This document shows positions 38,847 through 47,511 of a DNA stretch of 64,000 nucleotides, piece after piece. The notes beneath the pieces are model-generated. The model had not been told where the DNA came from, ran no database searches, and saw nothing but the letters and a program-made list of their open reading frames with translations. Each line of letters opens with the position of its first letter. The stretch's first letter is position 1. The stretch is from Pseudomonas marginalis (GTDB lineage: Bacteria; Pseudomonadota; Gammaproteobacteria; Pseudomonadales; Pseudomonadaceae): contig NZ_JALJWV010000001.1 of assembly GCF_024169655.1 (NCBI RefSeq), positions 253,001 through 317,000 on the forward strand, read 5' to 3'. The position numbers were made by a program, and so were the translations under genes.

Positions 38847-38946
38847 TGTAGGAGCGAGCTTGCTCGCGAAGACCCCCCAGGCGCCGCGAGCTATCAGGTA
38901 GCACGCGTTATCGTTGAGGTTTTTCGCGAGCAAGCTCGCTCCTACA
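38847..38946. repeat. REP pair (type 3)
   Basis: A third palindrome, TGTAGGAGCGAGCTTGCTCGCGAA, in inverted copies about 50 bases apart, between hutH and hutI. Its arms are unrelated to types 1 and 2 beyond the shared GGAG/CTCC edges. Confidence 0.88.
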
Positions 38947-38975
38947 GGCAACAGCGACCACCTTGGGAGGTATTG

Positions 38976-40181
38976 ATGAAAGTCCTTTGGCAACACTGCC
39001 ACATCGCAACCATGGCCCACGGCAACTACTCGATCATTGAGGACGCCGCCCTGGTCACTGTCGGTTCGCTGATCGGGTGGATCGGCCCGCGCAGCGAAGT
39101 GCCGACGGCGGATTACGCCCAGGTGCATGACCTGCAAGGCGCGTGGGTCACCCCCGGGCTGATCGACTGCCACACCCACACGGTGTTCGGCGGCAATCGC
39201 AGCGGTGAGTTTGAACAACGCCTCGAAGGCGTCAGCTACGCCGACATCGCCGCCCAGGGCGGCGGTATTGCCAGCACCGTGCGCGCCACCCGCGCCGCCA
39301 GCGAGGATGAACTGTTCGAAAGCGCCCACAAGCGCCTGCGCAGTTTGCTGCGCGACGGCGTGACCACGGTGGAGATCAAATCCGGCTACGGCCTCGACCT
39401 GGCCAGCGAGCGCAAGTTGCTGCGGGTGATTCGTCGCCTCGGTGGCGCGCTGCCGGTCAGCGTGCGCGCCACTTGCCTGGCCGCCCACGCCTTGCCGCCG
39501 GAGTACAAGGACCGCGCCGACGCCTACATCGATCACATCTGCGGCGAAATGCTCCCGGCCCTGGCCGCGGAAGGGCTGGTGGATGCGGTGGATGCGTTCT
39601 GCGAATACCTGGCGTTCTCTCCGGAACAGGTGGAGCGCGTGTTTAAAGTCGCCCGACAACTCGGCCTGCCGGTGAAGCTGCACGCCGAGCAACTGTCGTC
39701 GCTGCACGGTTCCAGCCTGGCCGCGCGTTACCAGGCGCTGTCGGCGGATCACCTGGAATTCATGACCGAAGAAGACGCCATCGCCATGGCCGCTGCCGGC
39801 ACCGTCGCGGTATTGCTGCCGGGCGCGTTCTACTTCCTGCGCGAAACCCAATTGCCGCCGATGGACGCCCTGCGCAAGCACGGCGTGAAAATCGCCATCG
39901 CCAGCGACCTCAACCCCGGCACCTCGCCGGCCTTGTCGGTGCGCCTGATGCTGAACATGGCCTGCACCCTGTTCCGCATGACCCCGGAAGAAGCCCTGGC
40001 CGGCGCCACCCAACATGCCGCCACCGCCCTGGGCATGGGCGCCACCCATGGGTCGCTGGAAGTGGGCAAGGTCGCCGACTTTGTCGCCTGGCAGATCGAT
40101 CGTCCCGCCGACCTGGCCTACTGGCTGGGCGGCGAGCTGGATAAACGCGTCGTGCGCCACGGCGTCGATGTCACTGTTTAA
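38976..40181 (+). CDS. hutI: Imidazolonepropionase
   Basis: Opens imidazolone-5-propionate to N-formimino-glutamate, the third step. The 401-residue amidohydrolase has the metal motif [14 protein letters not shown], the substrate segment [33 protein letters not shown] and the late Asp in [14 protein letters not shown] 38976 has GGAGG 6 bases upstream; a TTG directly before it is not needed. Confidence 0.97.
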   Translation: MKVLWQHCHIATMAHGNYSIIEDAALVTVGSLIGWIGPRSEVPTADYAQVHDLQGAWVTPGLIDCHTHTVFGGNRSGEFEQRLEGVSYADIAAQGGGIASTVRATRAASEDELFESAHKRLRSLLRDGVTTVEIKSGYGLDLASERKLLRVIRRLGGALPVSVRATCLAAHALPPEYKDRADAYIDHICGEMLPALAAEGLVDAVDAFCEYLAFSPEQVERVFKVARQLGLPVKLHAEQLSSLHGSSLAARYQALSADHLEFMTEEDAIAMAAAGTVAVLLPGAFYFLRETQLPPMDALRKHGVKIAIASDLNPGTSPALSVRLMLNMACTLFRMTPEEALAGATQHAATALGMGATHGSLEVGKVADFVAWQIDRPADLAYWLGGELDKRVVRHGVDVTV

Positions 40182-40192
40182 GGAGTCGCGCT

Positions 40193-40993
40193 GTGGATAA
40201 GGTTCTGAGTTTCAAACAAGGCCGCGTACCGCTGCTGATCAGCATGCCCCACGCCGGCCTGCGCCTGACGCCTGCCGTGCAGGCCGGGTTGGTCCCCGAG
40301 GCACAAAGCCTGCCGGACACCGACTGGCACATCCCCACACTGTATGACTTTGCCGAAGCCCTCGGCGCCAGCACCCTGGCGGCGGAGTACTCGCGGTTTG
40401 TCATCGACCTGAACCGGCCGTCCGACGATAAACCCTTGTACGTCGGCGCCACCACCGGCCTGTACCCCGCGATCCTGTTCGACGGCGTGCCGTTGTTCCG
40501 CGACGGCCTGGAACCGTCCAAAGAAGAGCGCGCCACCTACTTGGAACACATCTGGACGCCATACCACCGCACCTTGCAAGACGAACTGGCACGGCTCAAG
40601 GCCGAATTCGGCTACGCGCTGTTGTTCGATGCACATTCGATCCGCTCGGTGATCCCGCACCTGTTCGACGGCAAGCTGCCGGACTTCAACCTCGGCACCT
40701 TCAACAACACCGCCTGCGACCCCGGGCTGGCCAGCCAATTGGAAGCCATCTGCGCCGCGCATCCGCAGTACACCCATGTGCTCAACGGGCGCTTCAAGGG
40801 CGGGCACATCACCCGGCATTACGGCAACCCGGCGCAGGACATTCACGCCGTGCAGTTGGAGTTGTGCCAGAGCACGTATATGGAAGAGTTCGAGCCGTTT
40901 CGTTATCGCGAGGATCTGGCGGGGCCGACGCGGGGGGTGTTGAAGCAGTTGTTGGACGGTTTTCTGGGGTGGGGGCAGAAGCGTTACTGCTGA
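40193..40993 (+). CDS. hutG: N-formylglutamate deformylase
   Basis: Hydrolyses N-formyl-glutamate to glutamate and formate, the last step when HutF is used. The 266-residue product has the family motifs LLISMPHAGLRL, TDWHIPTLYDF, LNRPSDD, LLFDAHSIRS and NGRFKGGHITRHYGNP. It starts at GTG 40193 after AAGGAG, 11 bases downstream of hutI. It ends the hut operon and converges on the Rhs island. Confidence 0.96.
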   Translation: MDKVLSFKQGRVPLLISMPHAGLRLTPAVQAGLVPEAQSLPDTDWHIPTLYDFAEALGASTLAAEYSRFVIDLNRPSDDKPLYVGATTGLYPAILFDGVPLFRDGLEPSKEERATYLEHIWTPYHRTLQDELARLKAEFGYALLFDAHSIRSVIPHLFDGKLPDFNLGTFNNTACDPGLASQLEAICAAHPQYTHVLNGRFKGGHITRHYGNPAQDIHAVQLELCQSTYMEEFEPFRYREDLAGPTRGVLKQLLDGFLGWGQKRYC

Positions 40994-41082
40994 AGCAGGT
41001 GGTCAGTTGGGGCATTCGCCCACGATCGCCTGCCATGATCCCGCTAGGTGGAACGGTTTTTTGAGAGAACCTGTAGTTGTAC

Positions 41083-41559
41083 TTATTCCTCGTCGACATC
41101 TTCCTCATCAATCAGCCCCTGAACGAATCTGAGGAAATTTGAGCAAATGGGTTTTTCGGATTCAGCATGGTTTTCTTCAGAGCTGAGGTCGCTATCAAAC
41201 GTATCAGTTGTGAAATAACTGACTGTCCCGGTATCGAGATTCAGGCAAAAAAAGTTGCCGCCCCAATCGTTCGCGAAAGGTAGGAGGTGTGCAGGAATAA
41301 CCTTTTTTTCCAACATTAACTGATAAGTGGATAGCACCGTGGATTCGCCATCCGAAATCGGCTTGAAAACGGACACTTCTACGGGCTCTTCAAAGTCTTC
41401 ATCTTGCCAATAAGTTCGTTCAGGGGTGCCGCCGTTGTATTTGAGGTAGTGATTTCGGAAGGGCGGCGGCAGCGTCTTGCCGATAGCAGACTCCAGGTGG
41501 TCCAAGTCTGCTGCGGTGATAGCTGAGCTACTACCTGAGAATTTGTTTTCGATCATCAT
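41083..41559 (-). CDS. SMI1/KNR4-family immunity protein (orphan Rhs tip cognate)
   Basis: The 158-residue acidic product has the SMI1/KNR4 fold markers: ITAADLDHLESAIGKTLPPPFRNHYLKYNGG near the N-terminus and PFANDWGGNFFCLNLDTGTVSYF in the middle. It ends in a strongly acidic tail (IDEEDVDEE). Such proteins commonly neutralise nuclease toxins of polymorphic systems. It starts about 10 bases after the stop of the WHH-nuclease Rhs tip, so it is most likely its antidote. ATG 41559 or the next codon, ATG 41556, fits the GGAG site. Base composition is lower in GC than the flanking core genes. Confidence 0.82.
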   Translation of the reverse strand: MMIENKFSGSSSAITAADLDHLESAIGKTLPPPFRNHYLKYNGGTPERTYWQDEDFEEPVEVSVFKPISDGESTVLSTYQLMLEKKVIPAHLLPFANDWGGNFFCLNLDTGTVSYFTTDTFDSDLSSEENHAESEKPICSNFLRFVQGLIDEEDVDEE

Positions 41560-41568
41560 TATCTCCAA

Positions 41569-42297
41569 TCATGAGCAGCGCCCAGGTTTGAGTTTGTTTT
41601 TGGGGATTTTGTTCGCCAGCCAACCCTTTTTGGAGGCCGCAAGGACTGCTTCGCCTTTGTCGTAGTTAACCTTGAAGTGTTTTTCGAACTGCGCGACCGA
41701 TCCGCCATGCGGGAACGTGGCTTCATGGGCAGAGGTTTTGACCAACTGCATGGTCGTTGTACCCGTTTTGGGGTTGAAGTCATCAACATGGTGCCAGGTG
41801 TAGCCCGTTGCAGCGCTTTTGGGAATGCCTGCCTCTTTGAAGGCTTGCGTGAAATCTCGCGTTCTGCGGCCTTGCATCTTGATGGTAACGATATTTCGTT
41901 GTAAGCCTGTGGTTGGGAAAAGGTCACTGCCGCCAGTAAAGTCCACCCTTGCATACGCCCAGCCCCATGGATCGGCCCATCCAATTGGGTTTGGCGCGTA
42001 TTGGTATAGGTTCAGACCGCCCGCCAGACCAATCGGATCCGGCGTCGTAAACCGCCCCACATCCGGGTCATAAAACCTGAACGTATTGAAGTGCAGCCCC
42101 GTCTCCCGGTCCAGATACTGTCCCTGAAACCGCAGGTTCTGCTCTTCAATGTAATAAGGCTCACGCACCTCTTCTACCGTGTTTCCCCACACCCGATAAG
42201 TCGCCCGCCACACCGTTTTCCCATCAGCTTCCGTCAGTTGCTCCGGCAAGCCATTCAAGTCGTTGTGGTAATAGCGCACGCTCTGGTGTTCGCCCAC
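41569..42297 (-). CDS. Displaced Rhs C-terminal cassette with WHH-type nuclease tip
   Basis: A 242-codon open frame begins (GTG) inside Rhs core sequence. It matches the end of the upstream rhs gene through RYYHNDLNGLPEQL, GNTVEEVREPYYIEEQNLRF and TTPDPIGLAGGLNLYQYAPNP. It then switches to a new tip (about residues 113-242). The tip contains GYTWHHVDDFNPKTGTTTMQLV and HGGSVAQF, the pattern of WHH-class HNH/EndoVII nucleases. The cleavage-type motif DPKGL of the main gene reads DPWGW here. There is no Rhs barrel or PAAR of its own, so it is an orphan module, probably silent unless recombined onto the intact gene. Confidence 0.82.
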   Translation of the reverse strand: MGEHQSVRYYHNDLNGLPEQLTEADGKTVWRATYRVWGNTVEEVREPYYIEEQNLRFQGQYLDRETGLHFNTFRFYDPDVGRFTTPDPIGLAGGLNLYQYAPNPIGWADPWGWAYARVDFTGGSDLFPTTGLQRNIVTIKMQGRRTRDFTQAFKEAGIPKSAATGYTWHHVDDFNPKTGTTTMQLVKTSAHEATFPHGGSVAQFEKHFKVNYDKGEAVLAASKKGWLANKIPKNKLKPGRCS

Positions 42298-43524
42298 GTC
42301 ATCAATCCGTGTGGTTCCGGCTTGTAGGTCATTGTTAAATAAATCTGTCCCGTTTCTCGTCCGTTTGCTATTAAGTAATATTCATTTTGCTGTCTCTGTC
42401 GCTTTATACAGAGACTGTCTTCAGTCTAGACTTGTTTTTCTGTGTACATGTAAAATACATCTTCCGAGCAGTAGAATACTTTTCTCTTTTGATGTGCTTG
42501 GGTTGGAGAAATTAATAACTCCCTCAATTCATCTGAATCTATGGCCTCAAAAATAAAATTCAACAAGTCGTCCTTTTTTGCTTTATACAGCCTTCCTTTG
42601 AAGATTGTTTTTTTTCCTTTGCGTGCGGTTAAATTATGTGCCACGTAGTAGCAGTCCGAATTTAAATATGACTTCATATCTGCAAGCGAGTCGAAAATTT
42701 TTACCATATCCCCGTACAGTATCGGATTTTGCATCATTGAGTAGATATCTTCCCTACTTTCGGTTGGGCCCAATTCCGACTTTATAAGTTTTTCAAAGCG
42801 ATAGCTGTTTTTCATTTTAGTTTGGGATGTCATAAAAAATATGACCATCCCCTCCATTTTTATACCACTTGATGTGAGGTGTATCCCCGAAGCCGCCCTC
42901 TGGAGCCATATGCTGCTCGTAACCTTTTGGGTATTTTGCTACACCGTCGGCGCGGGCGCTTTGGGTATGAGCCTTGTAACGGTTCATATTACCTTGCGAT
43001 TCTTTCAAGAAAAATTTTGCATCTGAGCTTGATTTCACCTTAACTTGAAACTTCCCCCCATTTGCCATAGCCATCTTGCTATCTGCAACCGCTTGCTTCC
43101 ACTCTTTTGAACCTTTAGTTAGTGCGTGCATCTGCGATGCTTTTTGATTCAGTTTTCCCTTGTAGGTACTGCACGCCAATCCTTTGGGATCGACCCACCC
43201 GAAAGGGTTCGGAGCATATTGATATAGATTCAATCCGCCCGCTAACCCTATCGGGTCAGGCGTGGTGAATCGTCCGATATCCGGATCATAAAACCTGAAC
43301 GTATTGAAATGCAGCCCCGTCTCCCGATCCAGATACTGCCCCTGAAACCGCAGGTTCTGCTCTTCAATGTAGTAAGGCTCACGCACCTCTTCTACCGTGT
43401 TTCCCCACACCCGATAAGTCGTCCGCCACACCGTTTTCCCATCAGCTTCCGTCAGTTGCTCCGGCAGCCCATTCAAGTCGTTGTGGTAATAGCGCACGCT
43501 CTGGTGTTCGCCCACGCCATCAAC
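41977..43524. repeat. Direct repeat of rhs core DNA
   Basis: About 330 bases at 41977-42305 (orphan cassette) repeat 43197-43524 (main gene) in the same orientation. Most of the stretch is nearly identical, with scattered third-position changes. It is the natural site for homologous exchange of Rhs tips, which would delete the 1.2 kb between the copies, that is, the current toxin and its immunity gene. Confidence 0.85.
42426..42833 (-). CDS. Probable immunity protein of the main Rhs tip toxin
   Basis: The 135-residue product (MTSQTKMKNSYRFEKLIKSE start) has no motif I recognise. It is AT-rich in base use, unlike the core genes. Its start overlaps or closely follows the rhs stop: ATG 42833 lies inside the end of rhs, while ATG 42815 lies one base past the stop, and both are possible. 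Position directly behind a toxin tip, size and composition fit a cognate immunity gene. There is no signal peptide, so it acts in the cytoplasm, which implies a cytoplasmic target for the toxin. Confidence 0.68.
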   Translation of the reverse strand: MTSQTKMKNSYRFEKLIKSELGPTESREDIYSMMQNPILYGDMVKIFDSLADMKSYLNSDCYYVAHNLTARKGKKTIFKGRLYKAKKDDLLNFIFEAIDSDELRELLISPTQAHQKRKVFYCSEDVFYMYTEKQV

Positions 43525-46500
43525 CCGGGCCAGCGGTGTATAGCCATCGTCCTCATAGAGATACAGGCTGGTTTGACTATGCCGATGCTCCTGCAGCAGG
43601 CGCAGGCCATCCCAGGTGAAGCGGGTTTCTCCCAGCGCATAACCCCGGCTGTCGTGTTCGGTTTTAGTGATGCGTCGACCGAGCGGGTCGTAGGTCATGT
43701 TCACGACCGTTTCTCGCTCGCCTTTTTGGCTGCGCACTTGGATCAAGCGGTGTTCAGCGTCGTAGGCGAAATGCTGCACACCTCGTGCGGCGCTGCGTTT
43801 TTCGATCATTCGGCCGAAGCCGTCGTAGCGGTAACGCTTGTCCTGATAGGTCAGCAGTTTGTTATGCACCACCAGCCCGGCGCCGGGTTGTGGGCCGTCG
43901 AGCAGGTTGGCGGCGGCGTCGTAGGCGAAGGTTTCGCGTTGGCCTTGTACGTTGTCCTGGGTCGCGATGATGCGGCCGGTGGCGTCGTAGTGCAGCAGTT
44001 CGCGGTGTTCGTCTTCCCGGCGGCCGATCAGGTTGTCGGCGGGGTCGTACTCGAAGTGCTTTTGCGCCGCTGCCGGCATCAACGAGGGCTGGCTGGCGTG
44101 GCGGCGCTGGCGGGCGCGCAGGCGGCCGCTGCGGTCGTATTCGCTGCGGGTGGTGATCTGGCCTTGGGTGCGCAGCACTTCGCGGTGTAGACGGTCGCGT
44201 TCGAAGTCGCTGATGACGTGGCCGTCGAGGTTGAGTTGGTGCAGGTGGCCGCTGCCGTAGTACAGGCGATTGAGCCAGCGGCCGTCGGGTAGTTGGGTTT
44301 GGATCAGGTTGCCGAGTTCGTCGTAGTGATGATTCAGGCTGCCAGCGGCGCTTTGTTCGGTAAGCAGTTGGCCCAGCGGGTCGTAGGCGAAGGCCAGCGC
44401 CTGCGTAGTCTCATCGTTGCCGGTGAAAGTGACGGCGGTGAGTTGGTCCAACGGGTTGTAGGCGTATTCGGTACGACCGTCGTCGGTTACTTTCGCCAGC
44501 AAGCGCCCGACGGCATCGCGCTCCAGGCGATGCACTATGGAAGACGCATTATTCAAGGGCGCGTATTCGACGGCGGTCAGGTTATCCAGGGCGTCATAGG
44601 TATAGCGCCGCGCACTGCCGTCAAGGTCTTGTTGCTCGGTCAACCGATCCCCGGCATCCCAGGCAAACCGATAACGTTCGCCGTTCTCGTTGGTCAGCGC
44701 TTGCAGTCGCCCGTAGCGGTCATACCCGAATTGCACCTGCCGGCCATGGGCGTCGGTGCGCTGGCGTACCTGGCCGCGCCGGTTGTGCTGGTAGAACGTG
44801 GTGTGGCCGGCGGGGTCGGTATAGCCCACCAACTGACCGCTGGCATCACGCTGATATTGCTCGGTGCGCCCGTCCGGCAGTTGGCTGCTGAGTAAGCGTC
44901 CTTGAGCGTCGTAGCTCAATTGAGTGCGCTCGCCGAGGGCGTCGGTGATGACCTGCAAATAGCCGCGCTCGTCGTAGCGAAAGTTCGTGGGGTGGCCTGA
45001 GCAATCGACATGCTCGACCAGTTGCCCGAACGGGTTCCAGCGCAGCTTTTTACTTTTGCCGGTGGCATCGATGATTTCCACTGCTTGGCCGAAGCGGTCG
45101 TACCGATAGCGCGTGGTCTGACCAAGTGGATCGATTTCGCTGACGCAGTTGCCGCGCGGGTCGTACCGGTATTGCCAAGCCTGTCCGGCGGCATCGGTCT
45201 CTACCAATGGCAGCGACCAATGCTGCAGCCACACGGTGGATTCGATCCGGCCCAGCGGATCTTGCGTCTCGCACAGGTTGCCGGACTCGTCGTAACCGAA
45301 CTTCCACTGACCGCCCAGGGGATCGGTAGCGCTCAGCAACTGGCGCTCGTCATTCCATTCGAATTGCCACATTTGGCCGAGGTTGTCGGTGTATTCGGTG
45401 ATCTGGTACTGCGGGTTCCATTGGCGGGTGCTGACCCGTTGCAAGCCATCGGTAATCCGCGTGATCCCGGCGTGTAGGTCATAGTCGAACTGGTAGTCGT
45501 CGCCTTCGTTGGTCCAGTGTCGGACTACGCGCCATTCGGCGTCGTCCACACAGGCCCATTGGTAATAGCAGCGCAGCCCGGTAGGTCGTTGGTGCTCGAC
45601 CATGCGTTGGCCGCTGTCGTAGGCAAAGCGGCGCTGTAGATGCCCGGCAGCATCGCGAACTTCGGCCAGATCGCCATGAGCGTCATAGGCATAGCTGACG
45701 AGGGTTTCGCGGCTTTGATCGGGGAACAGCCGTTCGATCTGCTCGACCCGACCGAGTTTGTAGCTCAGTTCAATTCGCACATCATCGAAGGAATCGTGTA
45801 ACCGGCTCAGCCGACCTTGGGCGTCATAGTCGAGGAGGATGCGGTTGTCGTTGCGGTCCCCTAACTGGCTCAGGCGCAGGTGCGACGGGTTGCCGGGCGT
45901 AGGCTCAAACAACCTGTAGAGCCCATCGACGCTCTCGATCAGCACCTGCCCGTCGGCATGGCGCCGCACGCTCAGGCCTTCGCCCGCGCTGAACACCGCG
46001 CCGCCCAGGGGGATCACGCCCATGTCGATCGGCCGGGCCTGTTCGTCGGTGTAGATCAGACGCTCGCCGCCCTCAGGATGCCGCCCCAGCTCGACGAAGA
46101 CGTCGTAGATCACACTCCAACCGGCGCCGAACAGGCCATCGCGGCGTTCGTCCCGGCTGCTGTAGTAGCGCTGCCACTCGATAGGCAACAGGCCTGGCAG
46201 GGCGAAGTCCAAGTCGTCTTCACCGTCGAGAACTTTCGCGCCCGTGGCGCTGTGTACCGGGTTGGGCGAACCTGCGACCGCAGCGGTCAACGCATGGCTC
46301 ACCTGGCCGCTGCCCCACGACACCAGCCCGCCCACGGCCATGCACGGCAGCGTGCTGAAGAACTTCGCGCCACCGCCGCGCAAGGTCAGCAGTGCCGTCA
46401 CCGCCAGCCCGACACCGGGCGTCTTGCCGCTACGGATTTCGCGAACCACCACGGGTGGGCCGCCGATAAACACATTCGGCGAAATCTGTACCGTCCCAAC

Positions 46501-47121
46501 CTTGGCCTCGCAGGTGCTGCGATCCCCACTGCGCACGGCGGGCTGGCCATTGATAAAGACGCGACTGGAACCCTCGGCCATGTATTGCTCTGGCATCGGC
46601 GGGTGTTTATGGCAGTCGACTTTATCGCCAGGACAAGGCACGGCGCCCAAGGCCGGCGTAGCGACTGTCGGGCGCCATAGCTGAGCGAAAAAGCCTTCAG
46701 CAATATCCAGATAAGTAGGCTCACCCTCTGACGCTGCGATTACATCCGAGATTTTGCCGGCGGCGCGCGCCGCGGGTTTACCGTTGATGAATACGTTGGG
46801 CGAACCGCTGCTGATGAAGGCGTCGATGACGGGAGGAAACAGGGCATTGGCGAAGTACTCACATAAGCGTGAGAGGCCTTTATCCGCGCCGGTTTTGCTC
46901 ATGCCGACGCCGACCACCGCCCCCACCACGGCGCCGAGTACCACGCAGCCGAGGCCGCCAGTCGCCACGGTGACACCCGCCGCCGCAACCACCGCCGCTG
47001 TGGCCAAGGCGGTCACGGCCACATTGGCGGCAATCTCCAGGACGCCGCCTAAAACGTCGGCCAGCATTGAACTGTGCAGAAGCGCATCGCCCTCGCGGGC
47101 AGCCCAAGGCGTGTCGGTCAT
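42817..47121 (-). CDS. PAAR-containing Rhs polymorphic toxin (type VI secretion effector)
   Basis: The 1434-residue protein starts with a hydrophobic Ala/Gly/Val-rich region (about 20-75) and a PAAR domain (about 100-225, with SSGSPNVFINGKPAARA, VFINGQPAVRSGD, PNVFIGGPPVV) that would cap a VgrG spike. A long Rhs/YD-repeat shell follows (about 310-1280), with many YDxxGRL units. It closes with FNTFRFYDPDIGRFTTPDPIGL and the self-cleavage motif DPKGLA. The last 118 residues are the variable tip, ending HIKWYKNGGDGHIFYDIPN; I cannot assign its activity. ATG 47121 replaces an upstream in-frame start. No vgrG or Eag chaperone gene is adjacent within the window. Confidence 0.9.
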   Translation of the reverse strand: MTDTPWAAREGDALLHSSMLADVLGGVLEIAANVAVTALATAAVVAAAGVTVATGGLGCVVLGAVVGAVVGVGMSKTGADKGLSRLCEYFANALFPPVIDAFISSGSPNVFINGKPAARAAGKISDVIAASEGEPTYLDIAEGFFAQLWRPTVATPALGAVPCPGDKVDCHKHPPMPEQYMAEGSSRVFINGQPAVRSGDRSTCEAKVGTVQISPNVFIGGPPVVVREIRSGKTPGVGLAVTALLTLRGGGAKFFSTLPCMAVGGLVSWGSGQVSHALTAAVAGSPNPVHSATGAKVLDGEDDLDFALPGLLPIEWQRYYSSRDERRDGLFGAGWSVIYDVFVELGRHPEGGERLIYTDEQARPIDMGVIPLGGAVFSAGEGLSVRRHADGQVLIESVDGLYRLFEPTPGNPSHLRLSQLGDRNDNRILLDYDAQGRLSRLHDSFDDVRIELSYKLGRVEQIERLFPDQSRETLVSYAYDAHGDLAEVRDAAGHLQRRFAYDSGQRMVEHQRPTGLRCYYQWACVDDAEWRVVRHWTNEGDDYQFDYDLHAGITRITDGLQRVSTRQWNPQYQITEYTDNLGQMWQFEWNDERQLLSATDPLGGQWKFGYDESGNLCETQDPLGRIESTVWLQHWSLPLVETDAAGQAWQYRYDPRGNCVSEIDPLGQTTRYRYDRFGQAVEIIDATGKSKKLRWNPFGQLVEHVDCSGHPTNFRYDERGYLQVITDALGERTQLSYDAQGRLLSSQLPDGRTEQYQRDASGQLVGYTDPAGHTTFYQHNRRGQVRQRTDAHGRQVQFGYDRYGRLQALTNENGERYRFAWDAGDRLTEQQDLDGSARRYTYDALDNLTAVEYAPLNNASSIVHRLERDAVGRLLAKVTDDGRTEYAYNPLDQLTAVTFTGNDETTQALAFAYDPLGQLLTEQSAAGSLNHHYDELGNLIQTQLPDGRWLNRLYYGSGHLHQLNLDGHVISDFERDRLHREVLRTQGQITTRSEYDRSGRLRARQRRHASQPSLMPAAAQKHFEYDPADNLIGRREDEHRELLHYDATGRIIATQDNVQGQRETFAYDAAANLLDGPQPGAGLVVHNKLLTYQDKRYRYDGFGRMIEKRSAARGVQHFAYDAEHRLIQVRSQKGERETVVNMTYDPLGRRITKTEHDSRGYALGETRFTWDGLRLLQEHRHSQTSLYLYEDDGYTPLARVDGVGEHQSVRYYHNDLNGLPEQLTEADGKTVWRTTYRVWGNTVEEVREPYYIEEQNLRFQGQYLDRETGLHFNTFRFYDPDIGRFTTPDPIGLAGGLNLYQYAPNPFGWVDPKGLACSTYKGKLNQKASQMHALTKGSKEWKQAVADSKMAMANGGKFQVKVKSSSDAKFFLKESQGNMNRYKAHTQSARADGVAKYPKGYEQHMAPEGGFGDTPHIKWYKNGGDGHIFYDIPN

Positions 47122-47158
47122 GCGTAACGATCCGTGTCTGAAAAAGACCCGGATCAAA

Positions 47159-47356
47159 TCACGCAGTGGCGGTATTGATCAGGTGAGACTTTCCGATGCG
47201 CTTGTAGGAATGCTCCTGAGGTTGATCGGCCAAACTCTCCACTCGTATGCCAGGCACCTGCACGCGACGGGCGTGAACGCGCTGCTGTACTGCGGCCAAA
47301 GTCTGGTCCATGGCTGTTTGCGGGCGCAGAGCGAGGTGGAGGAGGGCGACCGGCAC
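47159..47356 (-). CDS. Possible small open frame upstream of rhs (doubtful)
   Basis: A 65-codon frame (or 50 codons from the internal ATG, MDQTLAAVQQRVHARR) ends 37 bases upstream of rhs. The product is basic and has no motif I recognise. It could be the remnant end of a lost upstream gene of the island, or chance. The rest of the gap 47122-47511 holds no clear gene; the pip start lies at its far end. Confidence 0.2.
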   Translation of the reverse strand: MPVALLHLALRPQTAMDQTLAAVQQRVHARRVQVPGIRVESLADQPQEHSYKRIGKSHLINTATA

Positions 47357-47511
47357 TGATAGCTGGCTGTTGGCTTACCTGGGTAGCGAACTGCTGACAC
47401 AGGTCTAAGTGCTCAAGGACATGCTCATTGCACAATTCGGGTTTATAGTGCCAGACGGCAGAATAAAAGACGTCCCCCCAGGGATGAACCCGACCCCCTA
47501 CGGAGCGCGCA

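Noticed and set aside
37308..40160. 950-codon minus-strand open frame across hutH, a REP pair and hutI
   Set aside because: Shadow of two well-identified genes on the plus strand; it runs straight through a REP element, which real genes do not.
42817..47121. Rhs gene as a plain cell-wall or sugar-binding protein
   Set aside because: The N-terminal PAAR segment, the DPxGL tip boundary and the following tip/immunity modules fit a secreted polymorphic toxin.
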